DNA of 12,702 bases from Bacteroidetes bacterium 4572_114 (lineage in GTDB: Bacteria; Bacteroidota; Bacteroidia; Bacteroidales; 4484-276): positions 1 through 12,702 of the forward strand of contig NIVA01000116.1 of NCBI GenBank assembly GCA_002254335.1, read 5' to 3'. The notes below the pieces were generated by a model. That model did no database searches. It was not told the origin of the DNA and worked only from the letters and a program-made list of their open reading frames with translations. Positions within the stretch are counted from its first letter, which is position 1; every line of letters begins with the position of its first letter. Shown piece by piece: positions 1-7,127 of the stretch. The translations under genes and the position numbers were made by a program.

Positions 1-1
1 T

Positions 2-862
2 GGACAGTCAGGTGCACAGGAGCTATTGATCAATCCCTGGGCCCGTAATTCCGGGTGGGGGGGCGTCAACGTTGCAGGTGCACAAGGTTTAGAAGCCATC
101 TTTACCAACGTGGCCGGTACTGCTTTTACCCAAAAAACTGAAATAGTATTTTCAAATACTGATTATCTAAAAGGTGCTGATATTAATATCATGGCATTTG
201 GACTTTCCCAACGTGTCGGGGAATCAGGTGCATTGACCATTGCAATTGTGTCGATGAATTTTGGCGATATTCAGAAAACTACACCTAGTAACCCTGATCC
301 CTCAGATGGCAGTATAGGAACATTTTCGCCAACACTGATGAACCTTAATATTGGATATGCGAAGGCTTTTTCAAATAGCATTTATGGTGGATTTAACCTA
401 AAGATTATTTCCGAATCTATTTCGGACATGAAAGCCACAGGTGTTGCAATTGATGCCGGGATCCAGTATATAACCGGTGAGCAGGAAAATATTAAGTTTG
501 GTATTACACTTAAAAATGTAGGGTCAACCATGAAATTTAGCGGAGATGGTTTATCTTTCAGGGGCTTTTACTCACAGTTCTCTACAACCTCACCAACCTT
601 CGAACAGCGCAAAGCTGATTTTGAACTACCTGCTACTTTAATCATTGGAGGTGCTTACGACTTTCTGTTTGGTGAAAACAGGTTTACCCTGGCAGGAAGT
701 TTCCAGTCTAATTCATTTACAAAAGACCAGGTTACCCTGGGGGGTGAATTTGCACTTAAACAATACCTGATGTTAAGGGCAGCTTATACTTATGAAGATG
801 GGATTTTTGATAAAGCAGAACGTACTACGGTTTATACCGGCCCAAGTAGGTGCACGTATTAA
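2..862 (+). CDS. PorV/PorQ-family outer-membrane beta-barrel protein, 5' cut by window, C-terminus frame-disrupted
   Basis: The reading frame is open from base 2, so the first TTG-initiated Met at 26 is not the real start and the signal peptide lies outside the window. The residues after the edge (ELLINPWARNSGWGGVN, then GLEAIFTNVAG) match the N-terminal region of the Bacteroidota PorV/PorQ family, outer-membrane barrels some of which act in type IX secretion. The body alternates glycine/aromatic beta strands (GYAKAFSNSIYGGFNLK, FGITLKNVGS, LMLRAAYTYEDG), as expected of a barrel. The end is odd: after RTTVYTGPS the frame runs into RCTY and stops, while the +1 frame over 846-869 reads VGARINL-stop, a plausible last barrel strand. 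About 30 expected residues before it are absent. I infer a deletion with frameshift or an assembly error. Family assignment is firm; the exact paralogue and substrate are unknown. Confidence 0.8.
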   Translation, partial: GQSGAQELLINPWARNSGWGGVNVAGAQGLEAIFTNVAGTAFTQKTEIVFSNTDYLKGADINIMAFGLSQRVGESGALTIAIVSMNFGDIQKTTPSNPDPSDGSIGTFSPTLMNLNIGYAKAFSNSIYGGFNLKIISESISDMKATGVAIDAGIQYITGEQENIKFGITLKNVGSTMKFSGDGLSFRGFYSQFSTTSPTFEQRKADFELPATLIIGGAYDFLFGENRFTLAGSFQSNSFTKDQVTLGGEFALKQYLMLRAAYTYEDGIFDKAERTTVYTGPSRCTY

Positions 863-869
863 CCTATAA
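846..869 (+). pseudogene. Out-of-frame remnant of the barrel protein's last strand
   Basis: In the frame one base off the main reading frame this stretch encodes VGARINL followed by TAA. A C-terminal hydrophobic/aromatic-alternating strand of the GARINL type is what PorV/PorQ-like barrels usually end with. It abuts the point where the upstream frame loses similarity, so it looks like the true 3' end of the same gene, brought close by loss of roughly 100 bases. Confidence 0.55.
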
Positions 870-894
870 AAAAATACAGCTTAGAAATAAATTG

Positions 895-902
895 TACTTT
901 TG
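895..902 (+). promoter_or_regulatory. Bacteroidota-type -7 promoter element (TAnnTTTG)
   Basis: TACTTTTG matches the Bacteroidota primary-sigma -7 consensus TAnnTTTG exactly. No clear -33 TTTG is seen at the expected spacing. It lies just upstream of the hairpin at 913-938, and transcription from it would begin close to that hairpin and run into greA. Confidence 0.4.
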
Positions 903-912
903 TACCTCGTTT

Positions 913-943
913 AAGGCCCTTTTTTAGGAAAGGGTCTTTTCTG
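913..943 (+). terminator. Rho-independent terminator or greA leader hairpin
   Basis: A ten-pair stem with one G-U pair (AAGGCCCTTT at 913-922 with AAAGGGTCTT at 929-938) encloses a six-base loop and is followed by a short T-rich stretch. By position it ends the PorV/PorQ-family transcript. Because a promoter-like box lies just upstream, it could instead sit in the greA leader. Confidence 0.75.
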
Positions 944-980
944 TTATTATCACCTTAAATTTTTAATACCGGAGAATATT

Positions 981-1454
981 ATGTCTGGAATACAATATTA
1001 TAGCGAAGAAGGAATAGAACAACTCAAAAATGAAATAAATAAACTTACCACCGTTGACAGGCCATCAATTTCAAAACAAATTGCCGAAGCCCGCGATAAA
1101 GGGGACTTATCTGAAAATGCCGAGTACGATGCTGCCAAAGAGGCACAGGGATTACTGGAACTAAGGATTTCGAAATTGCAGGCAGTACTGCAGAACGCAA
1201 GGGTACTTGATGAAACTAAACTGGATACTTCAAAAGTACTACTGCTGTCAAAAGTTAAGATCAAAAACCTGAAAAACGGGGCAACTATGGCCTACACTAT
1301 CGTACCCGAAAGTGAGGCCAATATCAAGGCTGCAAAAATTTCGGTCAATTCACCCATCGCGAAAGGATTATTAGGAAAAAAGATTGGCCACAAAGTAGAA
1401 ATAAAAGTCCCGGTTGGGATAATTGAATTTGAGATTATTGAAATCTCCAGATAA
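981..1454 (+). CDS. greA: Transcription elongation factor GreA
   Basis: GreA enters the secondary channel of RNA polymerase and stimulates cleavage of backtracked transcripts. The 157-residue protein has the usual family length and two-domain layout: an N-terminal antiparallel coiled coil (about 1-75) and a C-terminal FKBP-like domain (about 80-157, including SPIAKGLLGKKIG). The coiled-coil tip carries the diagnostic DLSENAEYDAAKEAQG, with acidic tip residues D42 and E45 matching E. coli D41 and E44, so it should be active. The ATG start has a good Shine-Dalgarno-like GGAGA seven bases upstream. It is bounded by a hairpin on each side (913-938 and 1481-1508) and therefore probably forms its own transcription unit, although greA and a HIT-protein gene are commonly neighbours in Bacteroidota. 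Confidence 0.96.
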   Translation: MSGIQYYSEEGIEQLKNEINKLTTVDRPSISKQIAEARDKGDLSENAEYDAAKEAQGLLELRISKLQAVLQNARVLDETKLDTSKVLLLSKVKIKNLKNGATMAYTIVPESEANIKAAKISVNSPIAKGLLGKKIGHKVEIKVPVGIIEFEIIEISR

Positions 1455-1480
1455 ACCACAACAGAAAATCATTCAAAATG

Positions 1481-1516
1481 GCTAAATAGTTTATTACAAC
1501 TGTTTAGCTTTTTTTT
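1481..1516 (+). terminator. Rho-independent terminator after greA
   Basis: A ten-pair stem (GCTAAATAGT at 1481-1490 with ACTGTTTAGC at 1499-1508, one G-U pair) with an eight-base loop is followed directly by eight T residues. This is a textbook intrinsic terminator 26 bases past the greA stop. Confidence 0.9.
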
Positions 1517-1536
1517 AGTTAACCTGATATTTGAAA

Positions 1537-1564
1537 GTAAAGACGCACGGCCGTGCGTCTCTAC
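1537..1564. repeat. REP-like palindrome
   Basis: Bases 1541-1560 (AGACGCACGGCCGTGCGTCT) form a perfect 20-base palindrome. It extends on both sides to GTA/TAC with one mismatch, giving a 28-base imperfect inverted repeat. Its G+C is well above the surroundings. GTAGAGACGC...GCGTCTCTAC palindromes are a recurrent dispersed intergenic repeat type in Bacteroidota and cyanobacteria, of the kind linked to RAYT (TnpA-REP) transposases. No such transposase is present here. It lies between the greA terminator and the promoter of the HIT gene. Confidence 0.7.
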
Positions 1565-1567
1565 CTA

Positions 1568-1588
1568 CCCGAAACCCGAAACCCAAAA
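1568..1588 (+). repeat. Short tandem heptamer CCCGAAA x3
   Basis: Two exact copies of CCCGAAA and a third with one change (CCCAAAA) follow the palindrome directly. The tract has no coding potential and may be part of the same repeat insertion. Confidence 0.6.
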
Positions 1589-1652
1589 CTACAAACCACC
1601 AAATCTTCTATCCGCCATAAACAAAATGTAACCAATTATGACGTAATTAGTA

Positions 1653-1660
1653 TAACTTTG
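1653..1660 (+). promoter_or_regulatory. Bacteroidota-type -7 promoter element of the HIT-nadB-secG run
   Basis: TAACTTTG matches TAnnTTTG exactly and ends 25 bases before the ATG of the HIT gene, a spacing that gives a short leader. The -33 region lacks a clear TTTG, so the call rests on the -7 box and position. Confidence 0.5.
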
Positions 1661-1685
1661 TAAATTCAACCAAATTATTGCAAAG

Positions 1686-2078
1686 ATGAACACCATATTT
1701 ACAAAAATCATTAAGGGGGATATCCCATCTTACAAAATTGCCGAAGACGAAAACTTTTATGCATTTTTAGATATCAACCCCTTGGCAAAAGGGCACACAC
1801 TTGTTGTCCCCAAAAAAGAGACCGACTATATTTTTGATTTGGATGACGATACCATTCAAGGTTTGTTTTTATTTTCTAAAAAAGTGGCCGGGGGAATTAA
1901 TAAAGCAATTGAATGCAAAAGGGTTGGCATTGCTGTTTTAGGGCTTGAGGTGCCACATGCACATGTCCACCTGGTTCCAATTAATGGAATTTATGATATT
2001 GATTTCAGTAAGCCAAAACTGAAGTTATCTCAGGATGAATTTTCAAAAATTGCCAATGAGATCAGACAATCAATCTAA
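1686..2078 (+). CDS. HIT (histidine triad) family nucleotide-binding protein
   Basis: HIT-family proteins are small nucleotide hydrolases or transferases, of the HINT type (AMP-lysine or AMP-NH2 hydrolysis) or Ap4A-hydrolase type. This 130-residue protein carries the triad motif HAHVHLV at 91-97 (H91, H93, H95), where the middle His of the family acts as nucleophile. It also has the N-terminal IFTKIIKGDIPSYKI segment and the DINPLAKGHTLVVPK strand typical of HINT-like proteins. Length is normal and it looks complete. It opens a tight four-gene run with nadB, a TPR-like gene and secG, and has a TAnnTTTG box 25 bases upstream. The physiological substrate cannot be read from the sequence. Confidence 0.93.
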   Translation: MNTIFTKIIKGDIPSYKIAEDENFYAFLDINPLAKGHTLVVPKKETDYIFDLDDDTIQGLFLFSKKVAGGINKAIECKRVGIAVLGLEVPHAHVHLVPINGIYDIDFSKPKLKLSQDEFSKIANEIRQSI

Positions 2079-2098
2079 CCTTTGCCAAAATTTATCAA

Positions 2099-3457
2099 AT
2101 GCAAAAAAAAGTTGATTTTTTAGTAATTGGGACCGGGATTGCCGGGCTGAGTTATGCAATTAAAGTTGCCGGCCATGGCAAAGTATGCATCGTTACCAAA
2201 ACCAAAGCCGAAGAAACGGCCACAAGATATGCACAGGGTGGAATAGCTGCCGTAATGTACACTCCCGACACCTACGAAAAACATATAAAAGATACACTTG
2301 TTGCAGGGGATGAATTAAATGACGAAAAAATTGTAAGGATTACCTTTACTTTGGATATTATCACCCGGCACCATTTTGGTGAAGGGGTTTATAAGCGTAC
2401 TAAGGATATTGAATGTTACGGTGCATATGTCATGGATATACCAACCAACCAAATTCACACTATCCTGGCAAAAACCACAATGCTTTCAAGCGGCGGTGCC
2501 GGAAATGTTTATGCCACAACCACCAATCCCGAACTGGCAACAGGCGATGGTATTGCCATGGTTTACCGTGCTAAAGGAATAATTGAAAAAATGGAATTTA
2601 TCCAGTTTCATCCAACAGCCCTATATGACCCAAAAGAAAAACCATCTTTCTTAATAACCGAAGCTTTACGTGGATATGGCGCCATCCTGAAAAACCTGAA
2701 GGGTGAGGAATTTATGCACAAATACGATAGCCGTTTGTCCCTTGCCCCCCGCGATATAGTTGCAAGGGCAATCGACAATGAATTAAAACTGAGTGGCAAC
2801 GATTATGTCTGCCTCGACTGCCGCCATCTAAATAGAAACAGCCTAATCACCGGGTTTCCCACCATTTATGCCAAATGTTTGAGCGCAGGCATTGACATTA
2901 CCAGAGATATGATCCCTGTGGTACCGGCGGCACATTACACATGTGGTGGGATAAAAGTAGATGAATTTGCCCGAACCTCCATAAACAGGCTTTATGCTAG
3001 TGGCGAATGTGCGTCCACAGGTTTACATGGGGCCAACCGGTTGGCTTCCAATTCACTTTTAGAGTCGGTTGTATTTTCGCACCGGGCAAGCATTGATGCC
3101 ATTGACCGGATCAATTCAATTACTTTCAGGGAAAATACACCCAATTGGGATGCCGAAGGATTGGAACTAAATGAGGAAATGATACTAATTACCCAAAGTT
3201 TGAAAGACCTTCAGGCTATCATGAGCAGCTATGTTGGCATTGTGCGCTCAAACCTTAGGCTAAAGCGTGCCCTCGACAGGTTGGATATCCTCCATCGCGA
3301 AACAGAAGAATTATATGATGAATCAATCCTTACCGTAAAGCTTTGTGAACTGAGGAACATGATTAATGTAGCGTACCTGATTATAAAAATGGCCATGCAG
3401 CGCAAGGAAAGCAGGGGGCTTCATTATTCATTGGACTATCCCAGGGTTAAAGGTTGA
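2099..3457 (+). CDS. nadB: L-aspartate oxidase NadB with an internal gap of about 70 residues
   Basis: NadB oxidises L-aspartate to iminoaspartate with FAD, the first step of de novo NAD synthesis; NadA, its usual partner, is not in the window. Visible landmarks are the FAD-binding GTGIAG (11-16), YAQGGIAAV (44-52), EFIQFHPT (H171), APRDIVARA (R218), PAAHYTCGG (H279) and GANRLASNSL (R314). These equal E. coli H244, R290, H351 and R386 with a constant offset of 72-73. The N-terminal motifs align almost without offset, so about 70 residues are missing between VR (79-80) and ITFTLDII (81-88). The lost block normally holds the REGGHS segment with the substrate-contacting Glu (E. coli E121). The protein is 452 residues against the usual 520-540. 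The gap is in frame, so the ORF stays open, but the enzyme should be inactive if the gap is real. It lies 20 bases after the HIT gene and 18 before the TPR-like gene. Confidence 0.93.
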   Translation: MQKKVDFLVIGTGIAGLSYAIKVAGHGKVCIVTKTKAEETATRYAQGGIAAVMYTPDTYEKHIKDTLVAGDELNDEKIVRITFTLDIITRHHFGEGVYKRTKDIECYGAYVMDIPTNQIHTILAKTTMLSSGGAGNVYATTTNPELATGDGIAMVYRAKGIIEKMEFIQFHPTALYDPKEKPSFLITEALRGYGAILKNLKGEEFMHKYDSRLSLAPRDIVARAIDNELKLSGNDYVCLDCRHLNRNSLITGFPTIYAKCLSAGIDITRDMIPVVPAAHYTCGGIKVDEFARTSINRLYASGECASTGLHGANRLASNSLLESVVFSHRASIDAIDRINSITFRENTPNWDAEGLELNEEMILITQSLKDLQAIMSSYVGIVRSNLRLKRALDRLDILHRETEELYDESILTVKLCELRNMINVAYLIIKMAMQRKESRGLHYSLDYPRVKG

Positions 3458-3475
3458 AGATAAAGACCGTCAAAA

Positions 3476-4426
3476 ATGGACCAACAACGATTTATAACAC
3501 TCATTAACAACCCGGACCAACTTCAACCCGGCAACTCTAACGAGATAAAAGGGTTGTTGGATCAATTTCCGTATTGTCAACCGGCACAACTACTTTATTT
3601 ATTGTCCCTTTTACAGGAAAATGATGTACGTTACCCAAGCCGCTTAAAACTTGCTGCCGCCTATGCCGGTAACCGGACAGTATTAAAAGATTTGGTTGAT
3701 AATTTTAATATTGCCCCGGATAAAGGATCCGATGCCCCTGATGCTACTGTCACAAATGCACAAGCAAAGAAGAATAATCAACCCACGCCGGAAACTGAAA
3801 TTATTGAGGGTAGGCCCCAAGAAGAAACCAATCAACAGAATGAAAAACAGGCTGATGAACAAAAAGAAATAACAAAAAAAGAGTTAAAACGGAAATGGAT
3901 CAGTTTTAGCAAAAACGAAACAAAAAGCCTGAAAATTGAACTTGACAAAATCAGGGCAGAAATTGAAGAGCTGGATAAACTGATTGAAGAAACCGGTAAA
4001 AAAGTTGAAAAATCAAAGCAAGTACCTGAAAAGATAAAACCTGGGCCGGAACCTGAAAAGAAATCATCAAAAAAGGCCAGTCCCCACACCAAGCCAAAAA
4101 TAACCATAATAAAGGAAAATGAAAAAAAACCTCCTGAAAAAAAGCTGAAGACAAAATCCGAAATTGTCAATCAATTCATTGAAAATTCACCACGTATCTC
4201 ACGCTCACCAACAGATTTCTATAATCCAGTCGACTGGGCACGCAACAGTGCAATAGATAAGGAAGAGGTAGTTAGCGAAACCCTCGCCAAAATATATTAT
4301 AACCAGGGCAATACAGAAAAAGCGTTAAAAATTTATCGCAAATTAAGTTTGAGTAATCCGAAAAAAAGTAGTTACTTTGCAGCCCTAATTGAAAAAATAG
4401 AGTTAGAAAATAATCTAAATACTTGA
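3476..4426 (+). CDS. TPR-like protein of unknown function encoded just before secG
   Basis: I do not recognise a named function. The 316-residue protein has three parts. The first is a conserved-looking helical N-terminus (1-80, with LLDQFPYCQPAQLLYLLSLL). The second is a long, highly charged, Lys/Glu/Pro-rich linker (about 85-235) containing a probable coiled coil (about 150-180). The third is a C-terminal segment with a single TPR-like hairpin (SETLAKIYYNQGNTEKALKIYRKLSLSNPKKSSYFAALIEKI, 267-308). No signal peptide or membrane segment is evident, so it is probably cytoplasmic. Proteins of this layout occur in Bacteroidota beside secG. The stop lies four bases before the secG ATG, implying translational coupling. 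A link to Sec function is inference from position only. Confidence 0.8.
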   Translation: MDQQRFITLINNPDQLQPGNSNEIKGLLDQFPYCQPAQLLYLLSLLQENDVRYPSRLKLAAAYAGNRTVLKDLVDNFNIAPDKGSDAPDATVTNAQAKKNNQPTPETEIIEGRPQEETNQQNEKQADEQKEITKKELKRKWISFSKNETKSLKIELDKIRAEIEELDKLIEETGKKVEKSKQVPEKIKPGPEPEKKSSKKASPHTKPKITIIKENEKKPPEKKLKTKSEIVNQFIENSPRISRSPTDFYNPVDWARNSAIDKEEVVSETLAKIYYNQGNTEKALKIYRKLSLSNPKKSSYFAALIEKIELENNLNT

Positions 4427-4430
4427 TACT

Positions 4431-4802
4431 ATGGGTCTTTTCTGGTTAATTAATGTTTTGGTACTAATAGTTGCGATACTTATTGTGCTTGTTGTTTTGG
4501 TACAAAATTCAAAAGGTGGTGGTTTGGCTTCAAATTTTGCCGGTTCAAACCAATATATGGGCGTAAGAAAAACCGCCGATTTTCTTGAGAAAGCAACCTG
4601 GTCGTTGGCCGTGGCAATGTTATTTTTCGTGTTGGTCTCCGCAAAGATAATCCCAAAATACGAAGCCCAGGCCCAAGCCACTGATACAGAAATCAGACGG
4701 GCCATCGAAGATATCCCTATTTCAACTATGCCCTTCGATCCGGCACAAAACGCCACACAGGAGAACACAGAAGGTGACAATAGTGATGGAGGCAGTGAAT
4801 AA
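4431..4802 (+). CDS. secG: Preprotein translocase subunit SecG
   Basis: SecG is the small non-essential membrane subunit of the SecYEG channel. The 123-residue protein has two transmembrane segments (about 4-24 and 55-72) joined by the diagnostic loop QNSKGGGLASNFAGSNQYMG (25-44) and the RKTADFLEKATW segment. The C-terminal tail of about 45 residues is acidic and Gln/Asn-rich, an extension common in Bacteroidota SecG. It is the last gene of the HIT-nadB-TPR-secG run, followed by the terminator at 4834-4872. Confidence 0.94.
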   Translation: MGLFWLINVLVLIVAILIVLVVLVQNSKGGGLASNFAGSNQYMGVRKTADFLEKATWSLAVAMLFFVLVSAKIIPKYEAQAQATDTEIRRAIEDIPISTMPFDPAQNATQENTEGDNSDGGSE

Positions 4803-4833
4803 CCACCCTCCTCCGTCAGGATATAAAATAATT

Positions 4834-4872
4834 AAATGTCAGAATGTCATGGATATTCTGACATTTTTTTTT
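4834..4872 (+). terminator. Rho-independent terminator after secG
   Basis: A perfect twelve-pair stem (AAATGTCAGAAT at 4834-4845 with ATTCTGACATTT at 4855-4866) has a nine-base loop and ends in a run of T residues to 4872. It separates the secG run from groES. Confidence 0.92.
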
Positions 4873-4951
4873 GGCATAAATTGTGATCAGCGCTCGTCTA
4901 TCAATTTACTATCAAATATAATTTCATTCATTAATAAAATATTAAAGGATT

Positions 4952-5230
4952 ATGACAAAAGTAAACATCAAACCATTAGCTGACAGGGTTGTAATAGAAG
5001 CCTCGGCAGCCGAAGAAAAAACAGCAGGTGGCCTTATTATACCTGATACAGCAAAAGAAAAACCACAAAAAGGCACAGTAGTGGCAGTGGGACCTGGTAA
5101 AAAAGATGAACCACTTACCGTTAAGGAAGGTGATGTTGTTCTTTACGGAAAATACGCAGGAACAGAGATCACTATAGATGGAAACGGATACCTCATCATG
5201 CGCGAATCTGACCTGGTGGCAATTGTATAA
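4952..5230 (+). CDS. groES: Co-chaperonin GroES
   Basis: GroES is the heptameric lid of the GroEL folding chamber. The 92-residue protein is of normal length and starts IKPLADRVVIEA. The mobile loop with its GroEL-contacting hydrophobic tip GGLIIPD is at 26-32, and the C-terminal strand is YLIMRESDLVAIV. An AAAGGA Shine-Dalgarno-like sequence precedes the ATG. The 85 bases between the secG terminator and the start hold no CIRCE operator (TTAGCACTC-N9-GAGTGCTAA), so HrcA control is not indicated, and I could not fix a convincing TAnnTTTG box there. groEL follows 41 bases downstream. Confidence 0.97.
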   Translation: MTKVNIKPLADRVVIEASAAEEKTAGGLIIPDTAKEKPQKGTVVAVGPGKKDEPLTVKEGDVVLYGKYAGTEITIDGNGYLIMRESDLVAIV

Positions 5231-5271
5231 TAAATTAAATAAGTAAATTAAAAACATAAAATTTTAGAAAA

Positions 5272-6921
5272 ATGGCAAAAGATATCATTTTCGATCTCGA
5301 AGCAAGAGAATCATTAAAAAAAGGGGTTGATGCCCTTACTAACGCAGTTAAGGTAACCCTTGGCCCAAAAGGCAGAAACGTAATTATCGACAAATCTTTC
5401 GGTGCGCCGTCAGTAACTAAAGACGGTGTAACTGTTGCTAAAGAAGTTGAATTGGAAGATCCTATCGAAAACATGGGTGCCCAAATGGTTAAGGAAGTTG
5501 CATCAAAAACCAACGACCTTGCCGGCGATGGTACAACTACTGCAACTGTATTGGCCCAGGCTATTGTTGCAACCGGATTGAAAAATGTAACAGCAGGTGC
5601 TAATCCAATGGACTTGAAAAGAGGACTTGACAAAGCAGTTGTAAAAGTTATTGAAGGCCTGAAAAACCAGACCAAAGAAGTTGGTGACAGTTTTGAAAAA
5701 ATCGAACAAATTGCATCTGTTTCAGCTAATAACGACAACACAATTGGAAAGGATATTGCAGAGGCAATGGGCAAAGTTAAGAAAGAAGGGGTTATCACCA
5801 TTGAAGAGGCTAAGGGAATTGATACTTACGTGGATGTAGTAGAAGGTATGCAGTTCGACAGGGGATATATTTCACCCTATTTTGTAACCGATACCGAAAA
5901 GATGGAAACGGTTTACGAAACGCCCCACATCCTTATCTACGACAAGAAAATCTCAATAATGAAGGATCTGCTTCCAATTCTTGAGAAAGTAGCCCAAAGT
6001 GGCCGTCCTTTGATGATTATTGCCGAAGATGTTGAAACCGAAGCTTTGGCTACCCTGGTAGTTAATAAACTCAGGGGAGGGTTGAAAGTAGTTGCCGTTA
6101 AAGCTCCGGGATTTGGTGACAGAAGGAAAGAAATGTTGGAAGACATTGCAATTTTGACAGGTGGTACTGTTATCTCCGAAGAAAAAGGTTACAAACTCGA
6201 AGATGCAACCATTGAATATCTTGGTGAAGCTGAAAAAGTTACTATCGACAAAGAAAACACAACTATCGTAAGCGGTAAAGGAAATAAGGAAAATATTGAT
6301 GGCCGTGTTGCACAGATCAAAAAGCAAATCGAAACCACAACTTCTGACTACGACAAAGAAAAACTACAGGAAAGACTTGCAAAATTAGCGGGTGGTGTTG
6401 CCGTGATTTATGTTGGGGCAGCCAGCGAAGTTGAAATGAAAGCCAAAAAAGACCTTTATGATGATGCTCTGAACGCTACCCGGGCAGCCATCGAAGAAGG
6501 TATTATCCCTGGTGGCGGTGTTGCATATTTGCGCACACTGGGTTTACTTGATGGTTTAAAAGGCGAGAGTGAAGATGAAAATACAGGTATTGCCATCATG
6601 AAAAGGGCACTTGAAGAACCTCTTCGCCAAATCGTGGAAAATGCCGGAATGGAAGGTTCAGTTGTTGTTAACAAGGTTAAGGAAGGCAAAGATGATTTTG
6701 GGTTTAATGCCAGGACCGAAATTTATGAAAACCTTATGGATGCCGGTGTAATCGACCCAACCAAAGTTACACGTGTTGCCCTCGAAAATGCAGCATCCAT
6801 TGCAGGCATGTTGCTCACCACCGAGTGTGTGATAGCTGATAAAAAAGATGAGAACGCCGGTGGCGCCCCTGCCATGCCAGGCGGAATGCCCCCAGGTGGC
6901 GGAATGGGCGGCATGTACTAA
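5272..6921 (+). CDS. groEL: Chaperonin GroEL
   Basis: GroEL forms the double-ring ATP-driven protein-folding chamber. The 549-residue protein has the usual length with no visible gap. Landmarks are TLGPKGRNV (29-37), the ATPase loop AGDGTTTATV (84-93, Asp equal to E. coli D87), the equatorial DALNATRAAIEEGIIPGGG segment holding the second catalytic Asp, and the Gly/Met-rich C-terminal tail GGMPPGGGMGGMY. It forms a two-gene operon with groES and is followed by a terminator. Codon use is regular and the gene looks fully functional, in contrast to several neighbours. Confidence 0.98.
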   Translation: MAKDIIFDLEARESLKKGVDALTNAVKVTLGPKGRNVIIDKSFGAPSVTKDGVTVAKEVELEDPIENMGAQMVKEVASKTNDLAGDGTTTATVLAQAIVATGLKNVTAGANPMDLKRGLDKAVVKVIEGLKNQTKEVGDSFEKIEQIASVSANNDNTIGKDIAEAMGKVKKEGVITIEEAKGIDTYVDVVEGMQFDRGYISPYFVTDTEKMETVYETPHILIYDKKISIMKDLLPILEKVAQSGRPLMIIAEDVETEALATLVVNKLRGGLKVVAVKAPGFGDRRKEMLEDIAILTGGTVISEEKGYKLEDATIEYLGEAEKVTIDKENTTIVSGKGNKENIDGRVAQIKKQIETTTSDYDKEKLQERLAKLAGGVAVIYVGAASEVEMKAKKDLYDDALNATRAAIEEGIIPGGGVAYLRTLGLLDGLKGESEDENTGIAIMKRALEEPLRQIVENAGMEGSVVVNKVKEGKDDFGFNARTEIYENLMDAGVIDPTKVTRVALENAASIAGMLLTTECVIADKKDENAGGAPAMPGGMPPGGGMGGMY

Positions 6922-6948
6922 AACTTGCTGACCGATTAGGAACTATAG

Positions 6949-6978
6949 AAAAGCCCTTCAAACGGAGGGCTTTTTTTT
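6949..6978 (+). terminator. Rho-independent terminator after groEL
   Basis: The stem AAAAGCCCT (6949-6957) pairs with AGGGCTTTT (6966-6974) and can close further to a four-base loop. A run of eight T residues follows. On the minus strand the stem also ends in T residues, so it may work in both directions. Confidence 0.92.
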
Positions 6979-7000
6979 ATGTGATGCATTTGTGAAAAAA

Positions 7001-7085
7001 TATTAACCACTATGACACTTAGGGCACTCAGGAACACTAAGCCCTTAGTGGATTTTTAGTGCCCTAAGTGCCTCAGTGGTTAATA
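7001..7085. repeat. Nested inverted repeat, probable minus-strand terminator
   Basis: Three nested stems fold into one structure: 11 pairs (7001-7011 with 7075-7085), 13 pairs (7016-7028 with 7058-7070, CACTTAGGGCACT) and an inner 7 pairs (CACTAAG 7035-7041 with CTTAGTG 7044-7050). Small mismatched bulges separate them. Read on the minus strand, the outer stem is followed at once by a T-tract (complement of the A run 6995-7000), so it can end the leftward amidohydrolase transcript. CACTAAGG/CACTTAGGG words recur in the structure and resemble dispersed intergenic repeats seen in Bacteroidota. Confidence 0.75.
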
Positions 7086-7127
7086 GTTAGTGGTTAGTGA
7101 AAAAAAACGGAATTAACTAAAGATATA

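Noticed and set aside
3832..4170. 112-codon minus-strand ORF opposite the TPR-like gene
   Set aside because: Its Phe/Ser-rich composition mirrors the Lys/Glu-rich linker on the coding strand, so it is a shadow frame.
4415..4780. 121-codon minus-strand ORF opposite secG
   Set aside because: It covers the secG gene on the other strand, with no family resemblance.
4873..4951. CIRCE/HrcA operator upstream of groES
   Set aside because: No TTAGCACTC-N9-GAGTGCTAA or near match; only an isolated AGCGCTC word occurs, without a partner.
4774..4983. 69-codon plus-strand ORF bridging secG and groES
   Set aside because: It would run through the secG terminator hairpin and overlap both genes in another frame, and has no recognisable sequence.
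5235..5801. 188-codon minus-strand ORF opposite groEL
   Set aside because: It lies antisense to a fully conserved groEL and has no recognisable domain or start signals; long antisense frames are common opposite highly biased genes.
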